This document shows, one piece after another, positions 43,437 to 51,821 of a stretch of 64,000 nt of DNA. This DNA comes from Mycobacterium sp. (GTDB taxonomy: Bacteria > Actinomycetota > Actinomycetes > Mycobacteriales > Mycobacteriaceae). The first letter of the stretch is position 1. Each line of letters opens with the position of its first letter. Both the position numbers and the translations under genes were made by a program. A model generated the notes under the pieces. It made no database searches and had not been told where the DNA came from. It worked only from the letters and a program-made list of their open reading frames with translations. The stretch spans positions 1 to 64,000 of the forward strand of contig NZ_JAFBAR010000081.1 in the NCBI RefSeq assembly GCF_019247635.1, written 5' to 3'.

Positions 43437-44411
43437 TCATTGATTCACCGCCGCCTCGGCCGCGGCGGCACGCTCCAGGTAGGGCCACGCGAGCGCGGGC
43501 GGGAGCCCGCCACACAGCGGATGCAGGGGCAGTGGCCTGCCGCTGCGCAGTGCCGTCGCCGCCTCGTCCGGTGTGAAGATTGCGTAGGCCCCAGGTGAAT
43601 CACGCAGCTCGGCAACGGTTTTGGCGCTGGTGATGCTGGCGACCGAATCGTCACCGCGCCGGTAAGACGCCGCCATCAGCGCGTCGTGCAGGAGATAGGG
43701 CCCGATCTCGGCCCACGCCGCGTCCACATCGTCGGCTACGAATGCCGTCGTGGGCCCCGCGTTGTCCGGGAACATCGTGGGTCCTGGCTCGTGACCATGC
43801 GCGCGTGACTCGCTCTCGAACAGCTCGAGTAGCCCCGGTGGGTTCGCCTGGGCGACGAACCCGAGGCCGTGCCGCGCGGCCCGTTTGACCGCCGCCGGGC
43901 TGCCTCCGGCGATCATCAACTGCGGTCCGTTCGGGCCGACGACCGCGGGCGTCACGTGCACACGCCTGCCGTCGACGGTCACCGTCTCCCCTGACAACAG
44001 CCGCAACACGAGATCGGTGTACTCGTCGGCGAGGCGTCCGCGCCTGCGTGGATTCACACCGAGGTGCTCGTACTCCTCGTCGCGATGGCCCACGCCAAGA
44101 ACGTAAGCCGCGCGGCCCTTGCTGATGATGTCGAGCACCGCGATGTCCTCCGCGAGCCGGACCGGGTTGTACAGCGGTACAACCAAGGCGGCCAGCATGA
44201 TCGCGATGCGTTCGGTGCGGCCTGCGATCGCCGACGCGAGCATCAGCGGCGACGGCAGGTGACCGTCCTTTGCGGCGTGATGTTCGGAGAGGATGACCGC
44301 GACACCGCCACGGGTCTCTGAGTAGGCGCACATATCCAGTGCCGCGGCGTACAAGTCGGCGAATGGTGCGCCCTGGACCGAGGATCGCATATCGAACCGC
44401 AACGTGAACAT
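43437..44411 (-). CDS. LLM-class F420-dependent oxidoreductase
   Basis: The 324-residue protein starts at ATG 44411 with AAGGAG 8 nt upstream. Luciferase-like barrel motifs are YAAALDMCAYSETRGGVAVILSEHHAAKDG, RIAIMLAALVVPLYNPVRLAEDIAVLD, GRAAYVLGVGHRDEEYEHLGV and GPQLMIAGGSPAAVKRAARH. The SEHH segment is typical of flavin/F420 members. It is encoded alone on the minus strand next to the azoreductase genes. The short frame at 11548 shares its N-terminus. Confidence 0.84.
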   Translation of the reverse strand: MFTLRFDMRSSVQGAPFADLYAAALDMCAYSETRGGVAVILSEHHAAKDGHLPSPLMLASAIAGRTERIAIMLAALVVPLYNPVRLAEDIAVLDIISKGRAAYVLGVGHRDEEYEHLGVNPRRRGRLADEYTDLVLRLLSGETVTVDGRRVHVTPAVVGPNGPQLMIAGGSPAAVKRAARHGLGFVAQANPPGLLELFESESRAHGHEPGPTMFPDNAGPTTAFVADDVDAAWAEIGPYLLHDALMAASYRRGDDSVASITSAKTVAELRDSPGAYAIFTPDEAATALRSGRPLPLHPLCGGLPPALAWPYLERAAAAEAAVNQ

Positions 44412-44456
44412 CGACGAACTCCTTGTATCGCAACAATCCGTGACTACGTCACTTGT

Positions 44457-44540
44457 AAAGGGTCCCGGTTTGCCTGTCTCCTCGAGATGCCCGTCAGGGT
44501 CGTACACCTTGATAGTCGACTTCCCAGTAGGGCCTGGTCG
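44457..44540 (-). pseudogene. Possible remnant of an AMP-binding enzyme
   Basis: In the frame open upstream of the LLM start, residues RPGPTGKSTIKVYDPDGHLE and ETGKPG resemble the G-x-V-x-x-P-G-x-x-V-K-I-x-D-x-D-G stretch preceding the hinge of acyl-CoA ligases. No start or further domain exists. This is a tentative reading of 84 bp. Confidence 0.25.
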
Positions 44541-44561
44541 AAATCGAAAATTCAGCACTAT

Positions 44562-44586
44562 ACCGTACTTTAAAGTATGTTACGGT
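44562..44586. promoter_or_regulatory. Palindromic operator-like element before the azoreductase operon
   Basis: ACCGTA (44562-44567) and TACGGT (44581-44586) form an inverted repeat that encloses the perfect 12-bp palindrome TACTTTAAAGTA (44566-44577). TATGTT at 44577-44582 may be a -10 box. The GTG of the 44594 gene follows. The element resembles neither of the two repeated operator types. Confidence 0.5.
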
Positions 44587-44593
44587 TTCAGGC

Positions 44594-44893
44594 GTGACGC
44601 CCTCCGCGACAGATATCGAGCCGATGACCGAGAAAGGTTACTTAGTGCCTTCTAAAGTGCGTGCTAATGGGCGGGTTGTTGCGGCATACACAGTGCGCGA
44701 GTCTCGGGTGGTCATCGCCGACCTGCCGGCGGCTTCCAGGGCCAGTGCGCATTTCTTGACTCATCCGTTGCAGCTAACCAAACGAGATGTCGACATCATT
44801 TCGGGGCACGTCGTTTTCGACTATGACGTCAGTCGCGAGCCGTCCGGCGCCCCGTCATTTGGTGCCAGCGTCTCGTCGATTGCGACGGTCTGA
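44594..44893 (+). CDS. Small protein of unknown function upstream of the azoreductase
   Basis: The 99-residue protein starts at GTG 44594; its stop shares one base with the azoreductase ATG at 44893. It reads RVVAAYTVRESRVVIADLPA and DIISGHVVFDYDVSREP, a small alpha/beta or beta-rich domain with no signal peptide. The family is not recognised. The overlap, and lower GC shared with the azoreductase, suggest a co-inherited two-gene unit. Confidence 0.5.
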   Translation: MTPSATDIEPMTEKGYLVPSKVRANGRVVAAYTVRESRVVIADLPAASRASAHFLTHPLQLTKRDVDIISGHVVFDYDVSREPSGAPSFGASVSSIATV

Positions 44894-45540
44894 TGATCCG
44901 GACATTGTGGATTGAGGCCTCACCAAAAGGCGAAGCGTCCTTGTCGTCAGCGCTGGCCGAAGAATTTCTGGCGGCCGCGCCTGCTGAATCTGTTGGATTC
45001 GTAGAGCATTTCAGCGTGTGGTCGGATGATCTCCCGGTCACAGACGGTGATGTGGCGATTGCCAAGTTCGCGCCGTTGTTCGGGGAAGCGATCACCTCGG
45101 CACAGGCCACGAAGTGGCAGCGCATCGTCGATGAAATCGAGAGGGTTCGCGCTTTTGACCGACTTGTGATTTCCTCGCCGATGTGGAATTGGTCGGTGCC
45201 GCATCGGTTGAAGGCATGGATCGACGTGTTGGTACAGCCCTTGCTCAGCTTCACCCTAGATCAGGACGGTCGTCACGTCGGAACTCTGGGCCAAGGAAGA
45301 CCGGCTCATCTGATACTGACGCGTAGCAGCTCCTACGATGGTCGGCATCCCGACCTACAGGACTTCCAATTGCCCTACCTGGACTATGTATTCACCATGC
45401 TCGGCTACACGGTCGACGCGTTGGTTATCGAGCCCACCACGCGCTGGACGGTCGAGGAGCGCGAACAGTTTCGTCAGGATTCACTGTGCAGGGCACGCGA
45501 TCGCGGCGTCTCGTTACCCGCGCTCACCGAGGGTGGGTGA
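44893..45540 (+). CDS. FMN-dependent NADH-azoreductase / quinone reductase
   Basis: The 215-residue flavodoxin-fold protein begins TLWIEASPKGEASLSSALAEEFL, with the SPKGxxSxS FMN phosphate loop of AzoR-type enzymes. It has ISSPMWNWSVPHRLKAWIDVLVQPLLSFTL, where PMWNWSVP is the family flavin-binding motif. It reduces quinones, azo or nitro compounds with NAD(P)H. It is probably regulated by the palindrome at 44562. Composition is less GC-rich than the flanks, which may mean separate acquisition. Confidence 0.87.
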   Translation: MIRTLWIEASPKGEASLSSALAEEFLAAAPAESVGFVEHFSVWSDDLPVTDGDVAIAKFAPLFGEAITSAQATKWQRIVDEIERVRAFDRLVISSPMWNWSVPHRLKAWIDVLVQPLLSFTLDQDGRHVGTLGQGRPAHLILTRSSSYDGRHPDLQDFQLPYLDYVFTMLGYTVDALVIEPTTRWTVEEREQFRQDSLCRARDRGVSLPALTEGG

Positions 45541-45655
45541 GCAGGAGGTCATGGAGCGTTAAGTCCCGCATCCGTTTCCACATGGGCTACGTGTCGTCAC
45601 TGATCTCGAAGACGACCTTCCACGCGTCGCGAAACCCCCTCGACTCGTAGAGAGT

Positions 45656-45671
45656 TTGTGTTAAAACACAA
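45656..45671. repeat. Perfect AT-rich inverted repeat between convergent genes
   Basis: TTGTGTT-aa-AACACAA lies between the end of the azoreductase (45540) and the end of the minus-strand SDR (45705). It could be an operator relic or a weak hairpin terminator; no T-run follows. The rest of 45541-45704 shows no gene. Confidence 0.4.
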
Positions 45672-45704
45672 CGCAAACAAGCTTTCCGCTCCCGTTCGCC
45701 GGAA

Positions 45705-46547
45705 TTAGCCGCCCGCCTCCGCCGGCTTCCCGCTGTTGCCCTTGATGACCGGCATGTTCGTCCACGTGCCCTGGTCGTCGCGATACCAGCCGGCGGCGGC
45801 CAACGCACCTCCGTCGGCGTGCAGCACAGTTCCCGACACCCAGGCGGCCAGCGGGCTCGCGAGAAACAGCACACAGCCCGCGATGTCCTGCGGGGTCCCG
45901 AAGCGGCCCAGCGGAATCCAGCGCGGTATGTGGTGTCGCTGCGATTCGTGAATCATTCGGTCGAGCGGCACCTGGGCACTGTCGGTCGTCTCGGGTGCGA
46001 CGGCGTTAACCCGGATGCCCTCCGGGCCCAACTCGAGGGCAAGGCTCATCGTGAAGCCAGTCACCGCGGCTTTGAAGGCACCGTACACCGCGAATCGAGG
46101 TATCCCCCGGAAGCCCTCGATCGACGAGACGTTCGTGATACTCGGGTTGCCGTCAGCGGCACGCAGCAGCGGCAGCATGACGCGGGTGACCAAGAAGATG
46201 TGCTTGAGATTCACCCGATAGATGTCGTCGATCTGCCCGTCGGTGAGCCGCTCAAACGGCGTCGGCCGCGTCATGAAGTGGCCGACATTGTTCACCAAGA
46301 CGTCAAGGCGCCCGTACCGCTCGTTGATCGTACCGGCGAGCGCCGAGACGTCGGGAGCGACGGTCGCATCGCCCGTGACTACGAGCGCCCGGTTGCCGAG
46401 CCGGCTGCGCAGGTCCTCCGCCCGCTCCGGATCGACCTCGAGTGCGACGACCGACGCACCCAGGTCCGCGAACGCCGCCACGGTGGCTCGCCCGATGCCC
46501 GCGCCCCCTCCGGTAACCAGCACTACCTTGCCGTCGAAATCGATCAC
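45705..46547 (-). CDS. SDR family oxidoreductase
   Basis: The 280-residue classical SDR starts at GTG 46547 with AAGGAG 7 nt upstream. It has LVTGGGAGIG, NNVGHFMTRP, TNVSSIEGFRG with the catalytic Ser, and AVYGAFKAAVTGFTMSLAL with Tyr and Lys. WVSGTVLHADGG is the C-terminal motif. The C-terminal extension (AAAGWYRDDQGTWTNMPVIKG) is longer than usual. It diverges from the 46685 gene over the perfect operator at 46590. Confidence 0.86.
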   Translation of the reverse strand: MIDFDGKVVLVTGGGAGIGRATVAAFADLGASVVALEVDPERAEDLRSRLGNRALVVTGDATVAPDVSALAGTINERYGRLDVLVNNVGHFMTRPTPFERLTDGQIDDIYRVNLKHIFLVTRVMLPLLRAADGNPSITNVSSIEGFRGIPRFAVYGAFKAAVTGFTMSLALELGPEGIRVNAVAPETTDSAQVPLDRMIHESQRHHIPRWIPLGRFGTPQDIAGCVLFLASPLAAWVSGTVLHADGGALAAAGWYRDDQGTWTNMPVIKGNSGKPAEAGG

Positions 46548-46589
46548 GTCATCTCCTTACCCGTGCCGAGCGATGTGGGTCCACCCTCG

Positions 46590-46619
46590 GTGAGAATATT
46601 AATTCTCACATGCGAGAAT
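46590..46619. promoter_or_regulatory. Perfect GTGAGAAT-N4-ATTCTCAC operator with third half-site
   Basis: Two 8-bp arms separated by atta form a perfect palindrome at 46590-46609. GAGAAT at 46614-46619 is a perfect third half-site, 6 bp after the second. The two overlapping dyads are about one helical turn apart. It lies between the divergent genes 46547 and 46685. Confidence 0.75.
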
Positions 46620-46684
46620 CGGATTAACATTGGCGCGGCTAGCCATGGGCAGCGGCAGGAACCTAAGCGAGGGGGCGGTGGATG

Positions 46685-47326
46685 ATGGCCCCCGCGACGC
46701 TTCGCAGCTTCGTTTTCGCCGTCGAGTTCCGGATCGCCGAATCCGACCGCATCGGCCCTGTCCTGCAACGCCACCAGGACAGCCTCGTCGACCTCGGCGC
46801 CCGCTACGCGTTCGTCTATGAGTCGATCATCGACCCGGGAAATGTCCTGGTGATCATTGGTATCCGCTCCGAACAACCGCTGCTCAGGCTGCTGCGCTCG
46901 CCATACTTCTTCGAGTGGTTCGACGCGGTTGGCGTCGAAGACATCCCTGCCGTCTTCGCGGGAGAAACGGTTGAGCGATTCGACATCGACGAGCCGCCCG
47001 CGCCGGGCACCGAGCTCGTGGTGGCAGCCGTCACGCCCGTCGAAGACGTCGAGGACTTCGTCGCGCACGTGCGCGGATCGGTCGACGAGTTCGCAAAGGC
47101 CGGCATTCGGCGAACGCTTGTATACCGCGCCTTGGACACCCCGCGCGAAGTAATGTTCCTGCAGCAACTCGCCAACGCCGACAATGCGCTCAGATGGGTG
47201 AGACGCTCCGACATCGCCTCAACATGGCTGGCGGCCGCTGGAATCGGCGCCTACCCGCCGGTCTTCGTCGGACGGTTTGTCACCGCCATGCGCGTGGACG
47301 AGACCACTGGTACGGGACTGCACTGA
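46685..47326 (+). CDS. Protein of unknown function with two similar ferredoxin-like (ABM-type) halves
   Basis: The product is about 213 residues; the start is ATG 46682 or 46685 behind GCGAGGGGGCGG. Two halves look alike: FVFAVEFRIAESDRIGPVLQRHQ to FFEWFDAVGVEDIPAVFAGETVERFDID, and LVVAAVTPVEDVEDFVAHVRGSV to WLAAAGIGAYPPVFVGRFVTAMRVD. This suggests a duplicated alpha-beta barrel domain of the kind found in antibiotic-monooxygenase-like proteins (inference). I do not recognise the family. Its stop shares a base with the Bfd-like start. Confidence 0.65.
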   Translation: MAPATLRSFVFAVEFRIAESDRIGPVLQRHQDSLVDLGARYAFVYESIIDPGNVLVIIGIRSEQPLLRLLRSPYFFEWFDAVGVEDIPAVFAGETVERFDIDEPPAPGTELVVAAVTPVEDVEDFVAHVRGSVDEFAKAGIRRTLVYRALDTPREVMFLQQLANADNALRWVRRSDIASTWLAAAGIGAYPPVFVGRFVTAMRVDETTGTGLH

Positions 47327-47523
47327 TGTATGTCTGTCTCTGTCACGGCGTCACCAACGAAACGGTAGCCGGTGCGGTCGCCGCCGGCGCGACCACATCT
47401 AAGCAGGTGGCCGGCGCCTGCGGCGCCGGAACGGAGTGCGGCAGGTGTCGCCGCACGATTCGGTCGATCATCGACGCGGCCCAGCCGTCAGCCATGAAAT
47501 CATCCAAAGGAAACAAGTTATGA
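47326..47523 (+). CDS. Bfd-like [2Fe-2S] protein (bacterioferritin-associated ferredoxin fold)
   Basis: The 65-residue protein (MYVCLCHGVTNETV) has C4-x-C6 and C38-x2-C41, the four ligands of the BFD-like [2Fe-2S] domain, plus C32. In bacterioferritin systems such proteins release stored iron; as free-standing domains they also act as electron carriers. There is no bacterioferritin here. It is squeezed between a monooxygenase-like gene (1-base overlap) and an SDR (4-base overlap), so an electron-transfer role in this pathway is a reasonable guess. Confidence 0.82.
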   Translation: MYVCLCHGVTNETVAGAVAAGATTSKQVAGACGAGTECGRCRRTIRSIIDAAQPSAMKSSKGNKL

Positions 47524-48278
47524 GCGACCGGCACTCCAACATCGCGGGGACGCGGATATTGATCATCGGGGCGTCCTCCGGCATCGGACAGGCGTTGGCC
47601 CATGCCGCTCACTCCAGGGGCGCCAGCGTGGCACTCGCCGCCCGGCGGGTGGACATCCTCTCGGAGCTGGCCGCTCGGCTCGACGGATCAGCACACGAGC
47701 TCGATGTGTCCGACCCCCGCGCCATCGAATCTGTCATCGGCGACGTCGCCGCCAAGTTCGGCACGCTCGACGCGGTGGTGTTCACCAGTGCCGTGGTGCC
47801 GTTCGCGCTGATCGAAGAGACCGACGTGGAGACCTGGCTGCACGCGTACGCCGTCAACGCCGTCGGTGCCTCCCACGTGCTGCGCGCGGTCCTGCCTCAC
47901 TTGGCCGAAAACGCCGCGGTGGTCGTCGCATCGAGCCACGATGTCGGCCGGCCCCGCGCAGGCGTGGCCGCCTACCACGCCAGCAAGGCCGCGCTCGACG
48001 AGATCCTGCGGTCCTGGCGGGCCGAGCATCCCGACATCGCCCTGATCCGGGTAAGCGTTGGGCCCACCGCGGACACCGAGATCCTGCGCGGCGCCGACCG
48101 CGACCTGCTGGCCGATCTGTACCGCGCCTGGGCGCACGAAGGCCAGATTCCGACCAAGATGTCGTCAGTCGTGGACGTGGCCAATACGATGCTTTCTCTG
48201 ATCGCCGTTTCGCGTGCGAACCCCACCGTGGTCAGCGACATCGTGCATCTGGCACCCCGAATCACCAAGGGGCACTAG
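47520..48278 (+). CDS. SDR family oxidoreductase
   Basis: The 252-residue protein starts at ATG 47520, overlapping the Bfd-like stop. It has ILIIGASSGIGQ for cofactor binding, VVVASSHDVGRPRAG with the catalytic Ser, and AAYHASKAALDEILRSWRAEH with Tyr and Lys. FTSAVVP replaces NNAG. It is closely similar in layout to the 56289 SDR (AYAVTKAALDKLVEAWRIEHP). It should act on a hydroxy or keto intermediate. It converges with the 48316 gene. Confidence 0.84.
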   Translation: MSDRHSNIAGTRILIIGASSGIGQALAHAAHSRGASVALAARRVDILSELAARLDGSAHELDVSDPRAIESVIGDVAAKFGTLDAVVFTSAVVPFALIEETDVETWLHAYAVNAVGASHVLRAVLPHLAENAAVVVASSHDVGRPRAGVAAYHASKAALDEILRSWRAEHPDIALIRVSVGPTADTEILRGADRDLLADLYRAWAHEGQIPTKMSSVVDVANTMLSLIAVSRANPTVVSDIVHLAPRITKGH

Positions 48279-48315
48279 ACCTTCACCGGTAACCGTACGA
48301 GAGGAGGACGCGCCG

Positions 48316-49380
48316 CTACGTCGTGGGCACGACGCCGCGCTCGGTCCAGTGCGCGACGAACGGTGTGATCGTCGACAGGTCGTAGAGACCCGGTTCAGCC
48401 GCAATCACGGCCGGGATGGCGTTGATGGCGTGCATGGCAGTGGCCAGGCAACCCTGCTCGGCGTGATCCTCCTCGTGGGAGCCGATCACCAAGTGAAAAC
48501 TCATGTTGGGCTTGCCCTCGAAGGTCACGGCATAACCGATCTCGGTCGGCCAGTCCGGGGCCAGGTCGTCTGCCATCCTGGTGAGATGTTCGACGGCGAG
48601 TGTGGTTTCGCCGCAGTCGACCACGACGCCGAAGCGCATCGCTCCCACGGTTCCGGCGGGAATCTTGCCAGCAGCCACCGTCAGCGCCCTGGGCGTGGTC
48701 GCGACCTCGCGGAATCCCGCGACGGACCGAATCTGGAGCCCGAGGGCCTGCGCAAGGACCGTCGCGCTGCCGATCCATGCGCTCGCGGCGTAGTCGGTGT
48801 TGGTCAGCAATGGGGTGGTGTCATCGGGCGCATGACCGAAACCCATCGCGTTGAAAATCAGGTCGTGGCTGGCATAGGTCGAGTAGTTCAGCACCTCCCG
48901 CACACTGATTCGATCGGTGCGCTCGGTGAGCCGGGACAGGACCGGCGCCAGCGACTCACCGATGAAGCCCGGGTACAGACCCAACCCGAGAAAAGATGAA
49001 TTGCCTGCGCGGCAAGCCTTTTCGATACTGTCTGCCAGTGATTCGTGCAGCGAGCGGGGATGGATGAATCGGCTGCCCGTGGCCACCACGTTCTTGCCGG
49101 ATGCCAGTAGGTCACAGACATCGGCGAAGCAGCCCGGTGTGTCGGTTTCCACCTTGCCCATATAGAGCACCACGTCGGCATCGATGCCGATGACGGCGTC
49201 GCGATCGGCAGACGTCAGCACCCCTGCTTCGGGAATCCCGCACAGGGTGCCCGCGTCGACTCCCGCCTTCGCCGGGTCGTACACCCGGACGCCGACCAGT
49301 TCGAGGTCCGGGCGGCCCAAGACGTGACGCAACGACATCATTCCTGTCACCCCGGTCGCCCACTGGATTACGCGAGTCAT
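48316..49380 (-). CDS. DAPR-like NAD(P)-dependent oxidoreductase
   Basis: The 354-residue protein starts at ATG 49380 (MTRVIQWATGVTGMMSLRHV). RVYDPAKAGVDAGTLCGIPEAGVL and ATAMHAINAIPAVIAAEPGLYDL are the shared family segments. It is closest by eye to the 50748 product, with VYDPAKTGVDAGALCGLP. It lies 14 bp downstream of the P450 gene at 49395 in the same orientation, so both should be under the tandem TetR operators at 50656-50698. Confidence 0.83.
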   Translation of the reverse strand: MTRVIQWATGVTGMMSLRHVLGRPDLELVGVRVYDPAKAGVDAGTLCGIPEAGVLTSADRDAVIGIDADVVLYMGKVETDTPGCFADVCDLLASGKNVVATGSRFIHPRSLHESLADSIEKACRAGNSSFLGLGLYPGFIGESLAPVLSRLTERTDRISVREVLNYSTYASHDLIFNAMGFGHAPDDTTPLLTNTDYAASAWIGSATVLAQALGLQIRSVAGFREVATTPRALTVAAGKIPAGTVGAMRFGVVVDCGETTLAVEHLTRMADDLAPDWPTEIGYAVTFEGKPNMSFHLVIGSHEEDHAEQGCLATAMHAINAIPAVIAAEPGLYDLSTITPFVAHWTERGVVPTT

Positions 49381-49394
49381 GTCAACCGATCTCC

Positions 49395-50633
49395 TCAATC
49401 CCACACCACGTCGAGACGCGGCGGCGAACGGAACATGGTGCCGGTGACATAGGGCGGCGCGGCGTCGGGATCGAGGCGCAGCCCCGGTAGTTCGTCGAAC
49501 AGCGCGGTGAAGATCTTGGTGCTCTCCAGCCGGGCTAAGTGCATTCCCAGGCACACGTGCGCGCCATGACCGAATCCGATGTGCGGCTTGCGTTCCCGGA
49601 AGATGTTGAAGGACTGGGCGTCCTCCCAGCGTGTCTCGTCATGGTTGGCGCTGCCGAGATTCACCATCATCGTCGATCCCTTCGGGATGTGCAGGCCGAA
49701 GAATTCGACGTCGGCGCTCACCTCACGGATGAAATTCAGCAGCGGCGTCTCCCACCGGATGCCCTCCTCGATCGCCTGCGGCAACAGGCTGCGGTCGGCA
49801 CGCACCGCATCGAGTTGGTCGGTGTGGGTTAAAAGCCCCAACGCGAGGCTGGCGGTCGATCGCGACGTCGTCTCCGCTCCGGCGGGCAGGAGATTGCGCA
49901 TGAACCCGTAGATTTGCTCGTCCGACATCTTGACGCCGTCGATCTCGGCTTGCGACAGGATGGTCACCATGTCGTCCTTCGGCGACTTGCGGCGGTCGGC
50001 GAGCACTCCGATGAAGTACTCCTTCATCTCCGCCGACGCTTTCATCGCGGTTTCCATGTCGGCGCGAAAGCCCAGCAGGTCGATGGCCAGCCGGTGAAAC
50101 TCACCGATATCGGACTCGGGCAACCCGAGAAGGGCCGCGATGATGCGCACGGGGACCGGCATGAACAGCGCATCGACCAGGTCGACACGCTTGTCGTCGC
50201 GGAACTTCGCGATTGTGCGATCCACGAGGGGCCCGACAAGCTCGGTTTCCCAGCGCTTCATCGAAGACCTGGCAAAAGCGAATTCGTGCAACCTGCGGTA
50301 GGTCGCGTGCTCGGGCTCCTGCATCTCCAGGATCGTCGGACCCTGCAGCGGCCGCACCATGTCCTCGTAGATCCGGGTGCTGAACGTGATGTTGTCGGTG
50401 AAAACGCCTTTGACGGCGTCGAATGAGTACGCCGTGAACGTCTTCCTGCCGTCGGGTCCATCCTCCGGGACGCCCATCTCCGGCCAGCCCGGGTGGACCG
50501 CCGCCTTCGTGCGCAGCTCGCGCAGCAACGGATAGGGGGTGGCGTCTCCGTCTGCGCCCATTCCGGCGTTGAACTTCTCCTGCGCCTCGCGGATGCGTTG
50601 CTCGATGTCGTCAGTAACCGCCGGCTCCGCCAC
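49395..50633 (-). CDS. Cytochrome P450
   Basis: The 412-residue P450 starts at GTG 50633 with AAGGGAGG upstream. I-helix LLPAGAETTSRS, ExxR in IEEGIRWETPL, and heme loop FGHGAHVCLGMHLAR with ligand Cys361 are intact. WETPLLNFIREV is a segment often seen in CYP families that act on terpenoid-like substrates, though this does not fix the substrate. It is transcribed with the 48316 oxidoreductase and divergent from the 50748 paralogue. Confidence 0.88.
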   Translation of the reverse strand: MAEPAVTDDIEQRIREAQEKFNAGMGADGDATPYPLLRELRTKAAVHPGWPEMGVPEDGPDGRKTFTAYSFDAVKGVFTDNITFSTRIYEDMVRPLQGPTILEMQEPEHATYRRLHEFAFARSSMKRWETELVGPLVDRTIAKFRDDKRVDLVDALFMPVPVRIIAALLGLPESDIGEFHRLAIDLLGFRADMETAMKASAEMKEYFIGVLADRRKSPKDDMVTILSQAEIDGVKMSDEQIYGFMRNLLPAGAETTSRSTASLALGLLTHTDQLDAVRADRSLLPQAIEEGIRWETPLLNFIREVSADVEFFGLHIPKGSTMMVNLGSANHDETRWEDAQSFNIFRERKPHIGFGHGAHVCLGMHLARLESTKIFTALFDELPGLRLDPDAAPPYVTGTMFRSPPRLDVVWD

Positions 50634-50655
50634 GTGCCACCTCCCTTACGCCGTT

Positions 50656-50676
50656 CAACCTACATCTTGTCGGTTG
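50656..50676. promoter_or_regulatory. CAACCTACA-type TetR operator, copy 1
   Basis: The 21-bp element CAACCTACA-tct-TGTCGGTTG has one arm mismatch. Its centre lies 22 bp from that of the next copy. It is located 23 bp before the P450 start at 50633. It shares its layout with the element directly upstream of the TetR gene at 54263. Confidence 0.7.
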
Positions 50677-50677
50677 C

Positions 50678-50698
50678 AAACCTACATGATGTAGGTTG
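50678..50698. promoter_or_regulatory. CAACCTACA-type TetR operator, copy 2 (perfect)
   Basis: AACCTACAT-g-ATGTAGGTT at 50679-50697 is a perfect 19-bp palindrome, the best copy of this second operator family. It lies between the divergent P450 (50633) and DAPR-like gene (50748). Confidence 0.78.
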
Positions 50699-50747
50699 GA
50701 CCAACCAGAAACCGGCAAATCGCGAAAGCGCAACCTGGAGCATTCGA

Positions 50748-51821
50748 TTGGCTATTCGAGTCGCGCAATGGGCAACCGGCGCCGTGGGTCGCGCCGCATT
50801 ACAGGAGCTGATTGAGAATCCTCATTATCAACTGGTGGGTGTGCTGGTGTACGACCCGGCGAAAACCGGCGTGGACGCGGGCGCACTCTGCGGGCTGCCG
50901 GCCACGACGGGCGTGATCGCCACAGCGGACAAGAACGAGATCATCGCGTTGGGAGCCGACGTCGTCGTGCACGCGGCCAGCAAGGCCCACGCCATCGAGA
51001 CGAACGCAGAGGACATCTGCCGCCTACTCGCGGCGGGCAGCACGGTCATCACCACGACGTCGTACAACCACCTGCCCACCTACGGCGCGGAAACCCAGTC
51101 GGCTTTCGCCAGGGCCTGCCGGCAGGGTGGGTCGCGGTTCCACGCCGCGGGCGAGAACCCCGGCTTCATGTTCGAGCGACTCGTCGCGACGGTGACGGGG
51201 CTGAGCAAGACGATCGATCGAATCGACCTCTATGAGGCCACTGACGTTTCAGCCGTCGACAGTCGGCCGATGCTCGTCGACCTAATGGGCATGGGCAGGC
51301 CGCCGGAAGACGTCAGCATCGATTCCCCGATCATCAAGAAACTCGACATGGCCTACCGCCAGGCGCTCAATGCCACCGCCGACGTCCTGGGGATCACCTT
51401 GTCGCACATCGACGTTTCGGTCGACGCCACCACGCTGCCCTACGACATCGAGGTTCTCGCCGGCACGATCGAGGCGGGAACCGTTGTCGGGCAGCGGTTC
51501 TCGTGGGTCGGCCACTGGTCAGACCGTCCACTGCTGGCCATCCACGAGGAGTGGGTACTGACCCGCGACCTTCCCCAGTGGGGTATGGCACCGCTGGCGC
51601 CCGGCGAGAAGGCGCCGCTGATCCGTGCGGCCATCAAGGGTGAGCCGAGCTTTGAACTCCAACTCGATGTGGGGTCCGGTGGCCCGACGCCGGCGGGCCA
51701 GCATGCCATTCCGGGTCACCTGATGATCGCGATGGGCGCGGTTCGCGCGATTCCCTATGTGCTTGCCCAACCACCCGGCATCGTGACCGCACCGGTGTTC
51801 GGCGCCATCCAATTAACTTGA
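50748..51821 (+). CDS. DAPR-like NAD(P)-dependent oxidoreductase
   Basis: The 357-residue protein uses TTG 50748 with GGAG 9 nt upstream. IRVAQWATGAVGRAALQEL is the Rossmann motif, and LVGVLVYDPAKTGVDAGALCGLP the family segment. AMGAVRAIPYVLAQPPGIVTAPVFG ends the protein. It is divergent from the P450 and converges with the 51813 gene, overlapping its end by 9 bp. The tandem operators upstream suggest the same TetR control as the P450. Confidence 0.82.
   Translation: MAIRVAQWATGAVGRAALQELIENPHYQLVGVLVYDPAKTGVDAGALCGLPATTGVIATADKNEIIALGADVVVHAASKAHAIETNAEDICRLLAAGSTVITTTSYNHLPTYGAETQSAFARACRQGGSRFHAAGENPGFMFERLVATVTGLSKTIDRIDLYEATDVSAVDSRPMLVDLMGMGRPPEDVSIDSPIIKKLDMAYRQALNATADVLGITLSHIDVSVDATTLPYDIEVLAGTIEAGTVVGQRFSWVGHWSDRPLLAIHEEWVLTRDLPQWGMAPLAPGEKAPLIRAAIKGEPSFELQLDVGSGGPTPAGQHAIPGHLMIAMGAVRAIPYVLAQPPGIVTAPVFGAIQLT

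Noticed and set aside
45587-45704. Minus-strand tail reading LYESRGFRDAWKVVFEIS as a GNAT remnant
   Set aside because: The match is limited to a few residues, the frame upstream runs antisense to the real SDR, and no other acetyltransferase feature is present.
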